A stretch of DNA of 64,000 nt from contig JBBRBB010000005.1 in NCBI GenBank assembly GCA_038206235.1, positions 103,693-167,692 of the forward strand, in the 5' to 3' direction. The position numbers and the translations under genes were made by a program. The stretch is from JBBRBB01 sp038206235. Lineage in GTDB: Bacteria > Bacteroidota > Bacteroidia > Chitinophagales > Chitinophagaceae. The notes below the pieces were generated by a model. It saw only the letters and a list, made by a program, of their open reading frames with translations. It had not been told where the DNA came from and ran no database searches. This document shows positions 9,117 to 17,500 of the stretch, one piece after another (position 1 is the stretch's first letter; each line of letters starts with the position of its first letter).

Positions 9117-10094
9117 TTAAACCACCATCAAACTGCATCCCCGAACATCACTGTTATCAAGCCTTCCCCAAACCTCAAAGCTTCCATCTTCATAAACATA
9201 TCCTGTATCATCAGTTGCAATAAACGAGCAGCTATACACATTTGCAAGGTCAATAATATTCAACGCTCCCCTGCCAACGGTTTTAACCAGCAACGGGTCA
9301 TCTTCATCCCGTACCAAAACTTTCATCCACGGTGCGCAATAAAATCTTCCATTCCCTTTAGAATAAGCCTGACTTAATAATTCCGTCATTCCGTATTCTG
9401 AATGCACTGCATTCAAACCAAATTTTTCGCAAAGCATTTCATGTACTTGCTGTCTTGTAAGCTCTTCACGCCGCCCCTTCATGCCGCCGGTTTCCATTAC
9501 GGTTGTATATTTTAATTGCACCGGGAATTGTTCTGCAAAATCAAGCAGGGCGAATGTTACACCTATCAGCAATGTTTGTTGTTTTGCATTTTCCAAATTC
9601 TTTAAACCATTCCACAGCTTTTCAAAATCATACAAATAAAATCCGCTTTGCAAATGCGCAGATTGCTTAATCAATTCATCAGCCATCATCACCAAAGAAG
9701 AATTTTTTCTTTCAAGATACGATGGCAATAAACCAAGAATGCACAAGTTCTTTACATCACCATAAAAATTTTCAAAACATTTTAAAAAACTTTTATTATA
9801 AATATTTACATCTTTCACATAATGATGACTGTGCAACTGTTGCGTAGTGCCGGTGCTTTCAAACACGACCTGCGGTTCAAATTCGCCACATTTTATTTCA
9901 TGCGTTTTGAAAAATGAGATGGGCAGAAATGAAAAATCAGTTAAAGATTCTATGCTATTTTTTTCTGAATTAAAAGCTTCGCACCACTTTTGATAAACTT
10001 TATTTGTTTTACGCTGATATTGAAATATAGAGTTGGCTCTTTCAAAAAATGATTCAGCATTTTCAAAAATATTGTTAACAAACTGAGGGCTCAC
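9117..10094 (-). CDS. LuxE/PaaK-like acyl-protein synthetase / acyltransferase
   Basis: About 325 aa. It has the acyl-adenylate family landmarks FESTGTTQQLHSHHYVKD (the glycine/threonine-rich nucleotide loop), TTVMETGGMKGRREEL and the HSEYGMTELLSQAYS signature near the C-terminus. Bacteroidota homologues of this length are annotated as acyltransferases related to LuxE. The frame stays open to 10289, but that stretch is antisense to the lipoprotein gene starting at 10144, so I place the start at GTG 10094, giving the phrase SPQFVNNIFENAESFFERAN at the N-terminus as expected for the family. No strong ribosome-binding site distinguishes the start. The substrate is unknown. Confidence 0.75.
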   Translation of the reverse strand: MSPQFVNNIFENAESFFERANSIFQYQRKTNKVYQKWCEAFNSEKNSIESLTDFSFLPISFFKTHEIKCGEFEPQVVFESTGTTQQLHSHHYVKDVNIYNKSFLKCFENFYGDVKNLCILGLLPSYLERKNSSLVMMADELIKQSAHLQSGFYLYDFEKLWNGLKNLENAKQQTLLIGVTFALLDFAEQFPVQLKYTTVMETGGMKGRREELTRQQVHEMLCEKFGLNAVHSEYGMTELLSQAYSKGNGRFYCAPWMKVLVRDEDDPLLVKTVGRGALNIIDLANVYSCSFIATDDTGYVYEDGSFEVWGRLDNSDVRGCSLMVV

Positions 10095-10143
10095 AATTAA
10101 ACGATGATTTGTTTTGTTTACATTTGAATTGTAATACGCAAAA

Positions 10144-10593
10144 ATGAAAGTAAAATTTTTAATCTCCGCTTGTGTTTTGCTTATTTTATCAGCCTGCACA
10201 AAAGACCAGTTTACTACTAAGCCGCAATTGACTTTTAAATCGGTAAGCATAAACGTGTTGCCAATTGACCAATCAATTATTTTTTCCATAGATTATACAG
10301 ATAAGGAAGGTGATATACAAGACAGTTTAGTTGTGATAAAGAAAACATTCAACTGTATTATGGATTCGTTTACGGTCTTTTATCCCATGCCCACAGACAT
10401 ACCAACACAGAGCAACAGCCAGGGTGAAATACAGGTAAGATATTCGCATGGCATCAATCTTCAATACCCTGACATTGGCGACCCGCAGTGCCCAGATAAT
10501 GATACCTGTGTTTTCAAGTTCGTTCTTAGCGACAAAGCGGGCAATATTAGTGATACCGCCTATTCTCCCCAAATAGTAATAATTAAACGATAA
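10144..10593 (+). CDS. Small lipoprotein, hypothetical
   Basis: 149 aa. N-terminal lipoprotein signal MKVKFLISACVLLILSAC with the lipobox LSAC at residues 15-18. The mature part has Ig-like character (FSIDYTDKEGDIQDSLVVI, FKFVLSDKAGNISDTAYSP), typical of Bacteroidota surface or periplasmic lipoproteins with no known function. It is divergent from the acyltransferase gene, with about 50 bp between starts. Its stop (TAA 10591-10593) abuts the GTG start of the membrane protein gene, so the two form an operon and are probably translationally coupled. Confidence 0.8.
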   Translation: MKVKFLISACVLLILSACTKDQFTTKPQLTFKSVSINVLPIDQSIIFSIDYTDKEGDIQDSLVVIKKTFNCIMDSFTVFYPMPTDIPTQSNSQGEIQVRYSHGINLQYPDIGDPQCPDNDTCVFKFVLSDKAGNISDTAYSPQIVIIKR

Positions 10594-11505
10594 GTGTCTT
10601 TTATAAAAAGGCTTGTTGCATTTATTTTTTACGGCAACTATTTTTATGGCTTATGCACTGTAGCACTTAGTATAGAAGCAAGCTTGCAGCAACAGGTTGC
10701 TCTTAATATTGCGCTCTATTATATCTTTCTTTATACTGCCACGATTGTTTATTACACAAAAGCCTATCTCGGCGAAATTAATCCTGCCACTGTAAACAAG
10801 CGTTCTCAATGGTATTTAAAAAACAGAAAATTTGTATGGCTAAGTCAATACGTATTTATCTGCATTACGCTGGGCATCGGCATATATTTATTTATCGGGT
10901 ACATACATAATTTCAAAACGCTTACAATAATTGAATGGGCAGAAATTTTTATCTTTCCCATAATAGCCCTCTCCTATTATGGCATTTCACCAATTAAATC
11001 AACGCAAATAAATCTGCGGCAAACCGGCTGGCTAAAACCTTTTTTTATTGGCTTTGTATGGGGAGGCGCAGTAACTATTTATCCATTGCTGTTTTATCAA
11101 ATACAAACAGGTTTTCATCACAGCATTTCTTTCTATGGCAGCTTTCTTTTTATTAAAAACTGGATGTTCATTACCGTGCTCAGCATTATGTTTGATATTA
11201 AAGATTATGCCGCCGACCATAACCGCAGACTCAAAACTTTTGTAGTGCGTATAGGTATTAGAAAAACAATTTTCTTCATCATCATTCCGTTAAGTATTAT
11301 TGGCTTTATATCATACATCATTTTTGTAGTTGCCATGCATTTTCCCTTAGTGCGCATTCTGTTTAACAGTATTCCTTTCATTCTGTTGCTAATTGTTGCA
11401 GGATCATTACAACACCGTAAATCAATTCTCTATTATCTTGCAGTGATTGATGGTCTCATGCTCGTAAAAGCCGCATGTGGCATTTTAGGTGTTTTACTTT
11501 CGTAA
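10594..11505 (+). CDS. UbiA-like prenyltransferase family membrane protein
   Basis: 303 aa with about eight hydrophobic segments. The start is GTG 10594, with no gap after the upstream stop. The loop MFDIKDYAADHNRRLKTFV matches the second aspartate-rich motif (DxxDxxxD) of the UbiA superfamily, which binds the magnesium-pyrophosphate of the prenyl donor. The first motif (NDxxDxxxD) is not recognisable: the corresponding loop reads YTKAYLGEINPATVNKR. Bacteroidota carry several such divergent UbiA relatives. A true prenyltransferase activity is therefore uncertain; the fold assignment is more secure than the reaction. Partnership with the upstream lipoprotein is inferred only from adjacency. 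Confidence 0.65.
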   Translation: MSFIKRLVAFIFYGNYFYGLCTVALSIEASLQQQVALNIALYYIFLYTATIVYYTKAYLGEINPATVNKRSQWYLKNRKFVWLSQYVFICITLGIGIYLFIGYIHNFKTLTIIEWAEIFIFPIIALSYYGISPIKSTQINLRQTGWLKPFFIGFVWGGAVTIYPLLFYQIQTGFHHSISFYGSFLFIKNWMFITVLSIMFDIKDYAADHNRRLKTFVVRIGIRKTIFFIIIPLSIIGFISYIIFVVAMHFPLVRILFNSIPFILLLIVAGSLQHRKSILYYLAVIDGLMLVKAACGILGVLLS

Positions 11506-11589
11506 CAGTGAGCAGTAAACAGTGAACGGTGAACAGTGAAAGGTGAACAGTGAGCAGTGAACGGTGAACGGTGAAGAGTAAAGAATGAA
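11506..11589. repeat. Heptamer tandem array (CAGTGAA-like, 12 units)
   Basis: Twelve consecutive 7-bp units, mostly CAGTGAA or CGGTGAA, starting right after the stop codon of the upstream gene. The first in-frame ATG of the M42 peptidase (11585) is inside the last unit, which argues that translation starts at the later ATG 11621. Confidence 0.85.
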
Positions 11590-11620
11590 CATTCAAACAT
11601 TTAAACAATTAACATACAAA

Positions 11621-12736
11621 ATGGCTACACAAAAAAAATCGAAACAAAAAAAATCTGTCCTTACAGAAAATTCATTACAGTTTTTAAAAAATTATATCAA
11701 TAATCCATCACCTGTTGGCTTTGAAAGCGGCGGACAAAAATTATGGCTCGATTATATAAAGCCCTTTACCAACACGCACTTTACCGATGCTTACGGCACG
11801 GCAGTAGCAGTTATTAATCCTGATGCAAATTTCAAAGTAGTGCTTGAAGCTCATGCCGATGAGATTAGCTGGTTCGTAAATTACATTAACGACCAGGGAT
11901 TAATTTATTTGAAAAGGAATGGTGGCGTTGACCACCAGGTGGCGCCTGCAAAGCGTGTAATTATTCATGGCAGCAAAGGACCTGTAAAAGCCGTGTTTGG
12001 ATGGCCTGCGATTCACACAAGATTATCAAACAATGATAACAAAGAGCCTCACCCAAAAGTGGAAAATCTCTTTCTCGACTGCGGTGCACGTAATAAAAAA
12101 GAAGTGGAAAACAGTGGCGTGCATATTGGCGCAGTGGTTACTTATGAAGAAGGCTTCGATGAACTCTTGTACAATTATTTAATCGGCAGAGCATTTGATA
12201 ACCGCATTGGCGGTTTTATGATTGCAGAAGTTGCACGCTTAATTTATGAGAACAAAAAGAAATTACCTTTTGCATTGTACGTGGTGAATGCCGTGCAGGA
12301 AGAAATTGGTTTACGCGGCGCAGAAATGATTGCCCGCCGCATAAAACCAAACATTGCTATTATCACCGATGTTACACATGATACGCAAACGCCCATGATA
12401 AATAAAGTGATTGAGGGCGATATTGCCTGCGGCAAAGGGCCTTCGCTTGCTTATGGACCTGCGGTGCATAACAAGCTGCTGAAATTTGTGCAAGACATTG
12501 CAGCAAAGCAAAAGATAAATATCCAGTTGCGCACGGTAAGTCGCAGCACAGGCACAGATACGGATAGCTTTGCATACTCCAATGATGGCTGCCCCTCAGT
12601 GCTCATTTCCATTCCGCTCAGGTACATGCACACAACGGTAGAAATGCTGCACCGCAACGATATTGACGAAACCATTCGACTGATGTATGAGACCGTAATT
12701 GCACTTACGCCAAAAACAAATTTGAGCTATATGTAA
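11621..12736 (+). CDS. M42 family metallopeptidase (glutamyl aminopeptidase / endoglucanase-like)
   Basis: About 371 aa from ATG 11621; an earlier ATG (11585) would add 12 residues but lies in a tandem repeat. The di-zinc aminopeptidase landmarks are present: LEAHADEISW (His-x-Asp ligand and catalytic Asp), RAFDNRIGG (bridging Asp), AVQEEIGLRGA (catalytic Glu and ligand Glu), ITDVTHDTQTP, and a C-terminal ligand His in LRYMHTTVEML. The family forms large tetrahedral dodecamers in the cytoplasm that clip N-terminal residues from peptides. A lysine-rich N-terminus (ATQKKSKQKKS) precedes the domain and is unusual but not family-breaking. It stands alone, with hairpins downstream. Confidence 0.9.
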   Translation: MATQKKSKQKKSVLTENSLQFLKNYINNPSPVGFESGGQKLWLDYIKPFTNTHFTDAYGTAVAVINPDANFKVVLEAHADEISWFVNYINDQGLIYLKRNGGVDHQVAPAKRVIIHGSKGPVKAVFGWPAIHTRLSNNDNKEPHPKVENLFLDCGARNKKEVENSGVHIGAVVTYEEGFDELLYNYLIGRAFDNRIGGFMIAEVARLIYENKKKLPFALYVVNAVQEEIGLRGAEMIARRIKPNIAIITDVTHDTQTPMINKVIEGDIACGKGPSLAYGPAVHNKLLKFVQDIAAKQKINIQLRTVSRSTGTDTDSFAYSNDGCPSVLISIPLRYMHTTVEMLHRNDIDETIRLMYETVIALTPKTNLSYM

Positions 12737-12759
12737 TAAGAAATTTTTTTATGAACCCA

Positions 12760-12804
12760 ACCTGCCTGCCCGACTATTTTAATAATTTTTGGGGGCAGGC
12801 AGGT
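12760..12804. terminator. Long hairpin downstream of the M42 gene
   Basis: Perfect 12-bp inverted repeat ACCTGCCTGCCC (12760-12771) / GGGCAGGCAGGT (12793-12804) with a 21-base AT-rich loop. It sits 24 bp past the stop of the peptidase gene and could end its transcript. There is no clear T-run after it, so it may instead be a dispersed palindrome. Confidence 0.5.
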
Positions 12805-12820
12805 ATGCTGCTATAAAGTT

Positions 12821-12839
12821 GCCTCGCCTTAGGCGAGGC
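12821..12839. repeat. Short GC-rich hairpin
   Basis: Perfect 8-bp stem GCCTCGCC / GGCGAGGC with a three-base loop. Together with the preceding hairpin and the GGGTTC/GAACCC pair that encloses both (12753-12758 and near 12881) it makes a structured block between the peptidase and the restriction locus, possibly the boundary of that accessory locus. Confidence 0.45.
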
Positions 12840-12961
12840 GGTTGTTCGCACTCTTATACTGCCTGCCCCGTCTCAACCGGGTTCATATCATTATTCTGCA
12901 AACAATAAATTTCTATTAATTTCTTACTTTGTCCTGTTATATTAAATTGCAAATTGATTAC

Positions 12962-15523
12962 ATGAAGGAAGCCCATGCCAGAATAAAAATTAATAAACTG
13001 CTTGAAGAAGCTGGCTGGCGTTTCTTTGATAATGAGGAAGGAAAAAGAAACATTATTTTAGAGAATATCGCAAAGCTAACACAGACACAACTTGACGAGT
13101 TTGGTGACGACTTTGAAAAAACTTCAACCGGCTTTATTGACTACTTGCTTGTTGACGACAAAGGTTTTCCATTCATAGTTTTAGAAGCCAAGAAAGAAGA
13201 AATCAATCCACTTGCTGCTAAAGAACAAGCAAGAAAATATGCAACGGCGCAAAACTGCCGTTTCATTATTCTTTCAAACGGTAACCTGCATTACTTCTGG
13301 GATTTGCAAAGAGGAAATCCAAACATGATTTCAAAATTCCCTGCACCTGAAACTGTTATCCGTTACACCGAATTCAAACCAAGTGCGCAAGCATTAATCA
13401 ACGAAACTGTAAAAGAAGATTACATCGTAACTACTCAAAAGCCCGACTACGACAGAGACCCAAGATGGATTGATAAAGGGCAACGCAAAAATTATTTAGA
13501 AGAAAACAAACTTCGTTTGCTGCGTAAATATCAGGTGAGGGCTATTGAAAGAATTCAGGAAGAAACGAAAAACGGTAAAGACCGTTTTCTTTTTGAGATG
13601 GCAACAGGCACAGGAAAAACTTTGACCGCAGCAGCAGTAATTAAATTGTTTTTGCGAACAGGAAACGCAAGGCGGATTTTGTTTTTAGTTGACCGTTTGG
13701 AATTAGAAGAACAAGCCGACAAAGCTTTTAAAGAATATTTACGCAGCGACTATCAGTGTTGCATTTATAAAGACAACAGAGACGACTGGAGAAAACATGA
13801 GATTGTTGTTTCAACAGTTCAATCATTTCTTTTCAAGAACAAATACAAAAGAGTTTTCTCTCCCACAGATTTTGACATGGTAATTTCTGACGAAGCGCAC
13901 CGCAGCATTGGAGCAGGAAACAGCAGAGCAGTATTTGAATATTTTATTGGTTACAAATTAGGGTTGACTGCAACGCCAAAAGATTATCTCAAAAAGATTG
14001 ACCCCGAAAAACTTTCAGAGAAAGATCCAAGAGAATTAGAAAGAAGAATGTTGCTTGACACTTACACAACTTTTGGCTGTGAAGACGGTAAGCCAACTTA
14101 CAGTTACAGTTTGATTGATGGGGTAAAAGACGGTTATTTAGTAAATCCGGTTGTAGCAGATGCAAGAACAGAAATCACTACCCAGCTTTTGACAGAGGAA
14201 GGATATACAATTACCGTTTCAGAAAATCAAGATGGTGAAGAAGTTGTTGAATTTGAAAACAGAAAATCTGACAAAGAAGGAAATCAGGTTTTTACCCAGA
14301 AAGATTTTGAAAAAAAATTCTTTTCAGAAAACACCAACAAAATTTTTTGCAAAACATTTTTAGAAAATGCACTCCGAGACCCTATAACAGGTGAAATAGG
14401 AAAGACAATTATTTTCTGCGTAAAGCAAAATCATGCAACAAAAGTTACCCAGATATTAAATGAGTTTGCTGACATCATGTTTCCAGGGAAATATCAATCG
14501 GACTTTGCTTTACAAGTAACATCATGGATTACTGATGCAAAACAATTCACTATCAATTTTGCAAACAACAATTTAAGCGGCACAGGAAATTTCAATCCGC
14601 TCTACAAAACAAGCAAGACAAGAGTTTGCGTAACCGTTGGCATGATGACCACAGGTTACGATTGCCCCGACTTGCTGAATGTTTGTTTGATGCGGCCAAT
14701 CTTTTCACCCACTGACTTCATTCAGATAAAAGGCAGAGGAACCAGAAGGCACAATTTCCTGAAAGAACTTTTGGATAAGCAATCCCTGCACAGCGTGATT
14801 ACAGAGCCGGATAAAAAGAAATTCAAACTGTTTGACTTCTTTGCTAACTGTGAATTTTTTGAAACTGACTTCAACTATGATGAAGTCTTGAAACTTCCTC
14901 CAATAGGTTCAGGCGAAGGAAACGGAGGGAGAAATTATCCCACTGACGATGATTACGAAAGTACAAAGCATGACCCACTAAAGTCAATGAGAGTGCAGGA
15001 AGTGGGACCCGAAGGAATGAGAATTGACCGAATGTATTTCGACCGTTTTGAGGACAAGGTGAAAGATGATAAAGAAGTGCAGCAGATGATCGAGGAAAAA
15101 AATTTTGATGCGATTGAACAATATATTTTGCAAAACATTTTTGAGAAGCCCGAAGAATATTTCAACCTTACTAAGCTGCGCAGCGCTGCAAAAGTTGACA
15201 GGCGTTTAACGCTTCGTGAAATCATTGAAAAGATTTTCGGTTTCATTCCTTACTTCAAGAGCAAAGACGAATTGCTCGAAAATGAGTTTGAAAAATTCGA
15301 CAGCCGTTATTTACCGGATGAAAAGTATTTTATGTATGCAAAGAATTTTTTCAAAAGTTATATCACCGACAGCGAGTTTCGTGACATCATTGAAAACAAA
15401 AAGTATCCGTTGCTTAATACTAATCCTAATGGTGATGTATTCCGTAATCTTCCTCCTGAATTGCGAAAACAAATTCCTGACTACATCAAAGACAACATTT
15501 CACTCAATCAATTTATGATTTGA
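12962..15523 (+). CDS. hsdR: Type I restriction enzyme, endonuclease/translocase subunit HsdR
   Basis: 853 aa from ATG 12962, chosen because the product then begins KEAHARIKINKLLEEAGWRF, the normal HsdR N-terminus; an in-frame TTG at 12929 adds only an atypical tail. The N-terminal nuclease domain shows D60, E75 and K77 (IDYLLVDDKG and LEAKKEE). The SF2 motor has Walker A TGTGKT near 214-219, SDEAH near 311-316, GLTATPKD and the late motif QIKGRGTRR. A C-terminal EcoEI_R-like region follows. It cleaves unmethylated DNA after ATP-driven translocation, in complex with the M and S functions encoded downstream. The frame appears complete. Confidence 0.93.
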   Translation: MKEAHARIKINKLLEEAGWRFFDNEEGKRNIILENIAKLTQTQLDEFGDDFEKTSTGFIDYLLVDDKGFPFIVLEAKKEEINPLAAKEQARKYATAQNCRFIILSNGNLHYFWDLQRGNPNMISKFPAPETVIRYTEFKPSAQALINETVKEDYIVTTQKPDYDRDPRWIDKGQRKNYLEENKLRLLRKYQVRAIERIQEETKNGKDRFLFEMATGTGKTLTAAAVIKLFLRTGNARRILFLVDRLELEEQADKAFKEYLRSDYQCCIYKDNRDDWRKHEIVVSTVQSFLFKNKYKRVFSPTDFDMVISDEAHRSIGAGNSRAVFEYFIGYKLGLTATPKDYLKKIDPEKLSEKDPRELERRMLLDTYTTFGCEDGKPTYSYSLIDGVKDGYLVNPVVADARTEITTQLLTEEGYTITVSENQDGEEVVEFENRKSDKEGNQVFTQKDFEKKFFSENTNKIFCKTFLENALRDPITGEIGKTIIFCVKQNHATKVTQILNEFADIMFPGKYQSDFALQVTSWITDAKQFTINFANNNLSGTGNFNPLYKTSKTRVCVTVGMMTTGYDCPDLLNVCLMRPIFSPTDFIQIKGRGTRRHNFLKELLDKQSLHSVITEPDKKKFKLFDFFANCEFFETDFNYDEVLKLPPIGSGEGNGGRNYPTDDDYESTKHDPLKSMRVQEVGPEGMRIDRMYFDRFEDKVKDDKEVQQMIEEKNFDAIEQYILQNIFEKPEEYFNLTKLRSAAKVDRRLTLREIIEKIFGFIPYFKSKDELLENEFEKFDSRYLPDEKYFMYAKNFFKSYITDSEFRDIIENKKYPLLNTNPNGDVFRNLPPELRKQIPDYIKDNISLNQFMI

Positions 15524-15598
15524 AATATTTTTAACTATGGCGGATTGGCCACAATTAAAGGAGTCGAATTCAACCTCTTTTAAAAACACATGTAAACA

Positions 15599-16417
15599 AT
15601 GGCAAAGAATAAAACCATCAATGTAAAAGGAACGGAGATTACTATCATTATTCAAAATGAAGCTGACTATATCAGTTTAACTGATATGACAAATAGCTTC
15701 AATGAAGGTAGTGGCTTAATTGGCAAATGGATTACAACCAAAAACACCATAGAGTATCTGGCTATTTGGGAATCTATAAACAATCCAAATTTCAATTACC
15801 CCGAATTCGGGGTAATTGAAAAAGAAGCAGGTGTAAACAGATTCATTATGTCGGCAGGGCAATGGATTAGCAGAACAATTGCAACTGGTTTGATTGTTAA
15901 GGCAGGCAGATTCGGTGGAACTTATGCTCATAAAGATATTGCGTTTCACTTTGCTATGTGGCTAAGTCCTGAATTTCAGATTTACCTAATCAAAGAACTG
16001 CAACGCCTCAAAGAAGATGAAAACGACAGATTAAAATTGGAGTGGAATCTGCAACGCACTTTGGCGAAAGTGAATTACCACATTCACACAGATGCCATCA
16101 AAGAAAAATTAATTCCACCAACACTTTCTAAAGACAAAATAAATTTTGTGTATACCGATGAAGCAGACTTATTAAATGTGGCTTTGTTTGGAATAACAGC
16201 CAGACAATGGAGAGATGCAAACCCAAAAACGGAAGGCAATATTCGTGATACTGCTACGCTTGAACAATTGGTTGTGCTTTCAAACATGGAAAGCATCAAT
16301 GCTGTTTTAATTCATCAGGGATTGAAACAGCATTCACGCTTAGAGCAACTGAACAAGGTTGCCATCACACAAATGAAATCGCTTTTAGCACACACCACAA
16401 TTAAGAAACTGAAATAA
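15599..16417 (+). CDS. KilA-N domain protein in the type I R-M operon
   Basis: 272 aa. The first ~120 residues match the KilA-N fold: YISLTDMTNSF, ENDRLKLEW further on, and the signature AHKDIAFHFAMWLSPEFQIYLIKELQRLK. The rest is helical and unassigned. KilA-N domains are DNA-binding modules of phage and large-virus proteins. It lies between hsdR (75 bp upstream) and hsdM (1 bp downstream), so it belongs to the R-M transcription unit. Similar placements in Bacteroidota R-M loci are known to me, but its role (regulator, anti-phage sensor or passenger) is not. A short palindromic stretch AATTACCCCGAATTCGGGGTAATT at about 15795-15818 sits in the coding sequence. Confidence 0.85.
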   Translation: MAKNKTINVKGTEITIIIQNEADYISLTDMTNSFNEGSGLIGKWITTKNTIEYLAIWESINNPNFNYPEFGVIEKEAGVNRFIMSAGQWISRTIATGLIVKAGRFGGTYAHKDIAFHFAMWLSPEFQIYLIKELQRLKEDENDRLKLEWNLQRTLAKVNYHIHTDAIKEKLIPPTLSKDKINFVYTDEADLLNVALFGITARQWRDANPKTEGNIRDTATLEQLVVLSNMESINAVLIHQGLKQHSRLEQLNKVAITQMKSLLAHTTIKKLK

Positions 16418-16418
16418 A

Positions 16419-17489
16419 ATGCTCGACACCGAAACCAAACGAAGAATAGATACAGCCCGCGACATCTTGGTGGGCAAAGTGCCTGACCCCAAAAGCCAGG
16501 TGGAGCAAATTACCATTGCTCTTATTTACAAGTTTATGGACGACATGGATAAAGAAAGCATCGGCTTTGGCGGTGAATCAGTTTTCTTCACGGGTGAATA
16601 CGAAAAATACAGTTGGACAAAAATTTTTGATACAAAAATTGGCGGACATGAAATGCTGAACCTTTATGGAGAAGCTATTGTAAAGCTGAATCAGAATCCT
16701 AACATTCCGCAACTGTTTCGTGACATTTTCAAAAACGCTTACCTTCCTTACCGTGACCCCGAAACGCTGAAATTATTTTTGAAAACAATTAATGAGTTTC
16801 AATACGACCACAGCGAAAAGCTCGGTGATGCTTTTGAATATCTGCTTTCGGTTTTAGGTTCACAGGGTGATGCAGGACAATTCAGAACACCAAGACACAT
16901 TATTGATTTTATGGTAGCCGTTTTGCAGCCAAAGAAAAATGAAACCATACTTGACCCTGCGTGTGGCACAGCAGGTTTTTTAATTTCATCTTACAAATAC
17001 ATTTTGCAAAAAAACTCCAGCAAAGCCAAAGGTGATTTACTGACGCCCGAAGACAAGAAAAAACTGATGCAGAATTTTGTTGGCTATGATATTTCGCCTG
17101 ACATGGTGCGTTTGAGCTTGGTGAATATGTATCTGCACAATTTCACTGCACCGGGAATTTATGAATATGACACGCTCACAAGCGAAGACCGCTGGAGTGA
17201 ATACTTTGATATCATCATTGCTAATCCTCCTTTTATGTCACCAACAGGCGGAATAAAACCGCACAAGAAATTTACCATACAGGCAAACCGCAGCGAAGTG
17301 TTGTTTGTGGATTACATTGCAGAGCATATACATCCAAGCACAGGCAGGGCGGGCATCATTGTGCCCGAAGGAATTATTTTTCAAAGTGCAGGCGCATATA
17401 AGCAATTAAGAAAAATGCTGGTAGATAAAAAATATCTCTATGCCGCAGTGAGCCTCCTGCAGGGATTTTTCAACCTTACAGCGGAGTAA
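16419..17489 (+). CDS. hsdM: Type I DNA methyltransferase HsdM, N-terminal part (frameshifted)
   Basis: 356 aa, too short for HsdM (~480-550 aa). The N-terminal helical domain (TETKRRIDTARDILVGKVPD) and the N6-adenine methylase core are present: SAM motif DPACGTAGFL near residues 179-188 and catalytic NPPF at 269-272. The frame ends abnormally, SLLQGFFNLTAE then stop. One missing base near 17454 explains it: adding a base there turns the sequence into the family-typical SLPAGIFQPYSGVKTSILFMDK, which continues into the next frame. The start is one base after the KilA-N stop. With the correction, M is fused directly to S in one polypeptide of about 810 residues. Confidence 0.88.
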   Translation: MLDTETKRRIDTARDILVGKVPDPKSQVEQITIALIYKFMDDMDKESIGFGGESVFFTGEYEKYSWTKIFDTKIGGHEMLNLYGEAIVKLNQNPNIPQLFRDIFKNAYLPYRDPETLKLFLKTINEFQYDHSEKLGDAFEYLLSVLGSQGDAGQFRTPRHIIDFMVAVLQPKKNETILDPACGTAGFLISSYKYILQKNSSKAKGDLLTPEDKKKLMQNFVGYDISPDMVRLSLVNMYLHNFTAPGIYEYDTLTSEDRWSEYFDIIIANPPFMSPTGGIKPHKKFTIQANRSEVLFVDYIAEHIHPSTGRAGIIVPEGIIFQSAGAYKQLRKMLVDKKYLYAAVSLLQGFFNLTAE

Positions 17490-17500
17490 AAACTTCTATT

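Noticed and set aside
10095..10289. N-terminal extension of the acyltransferase
   Set aside because: It is antisense to a lipoprotein gene with a convincing signal peptide, and the family protein starts later.
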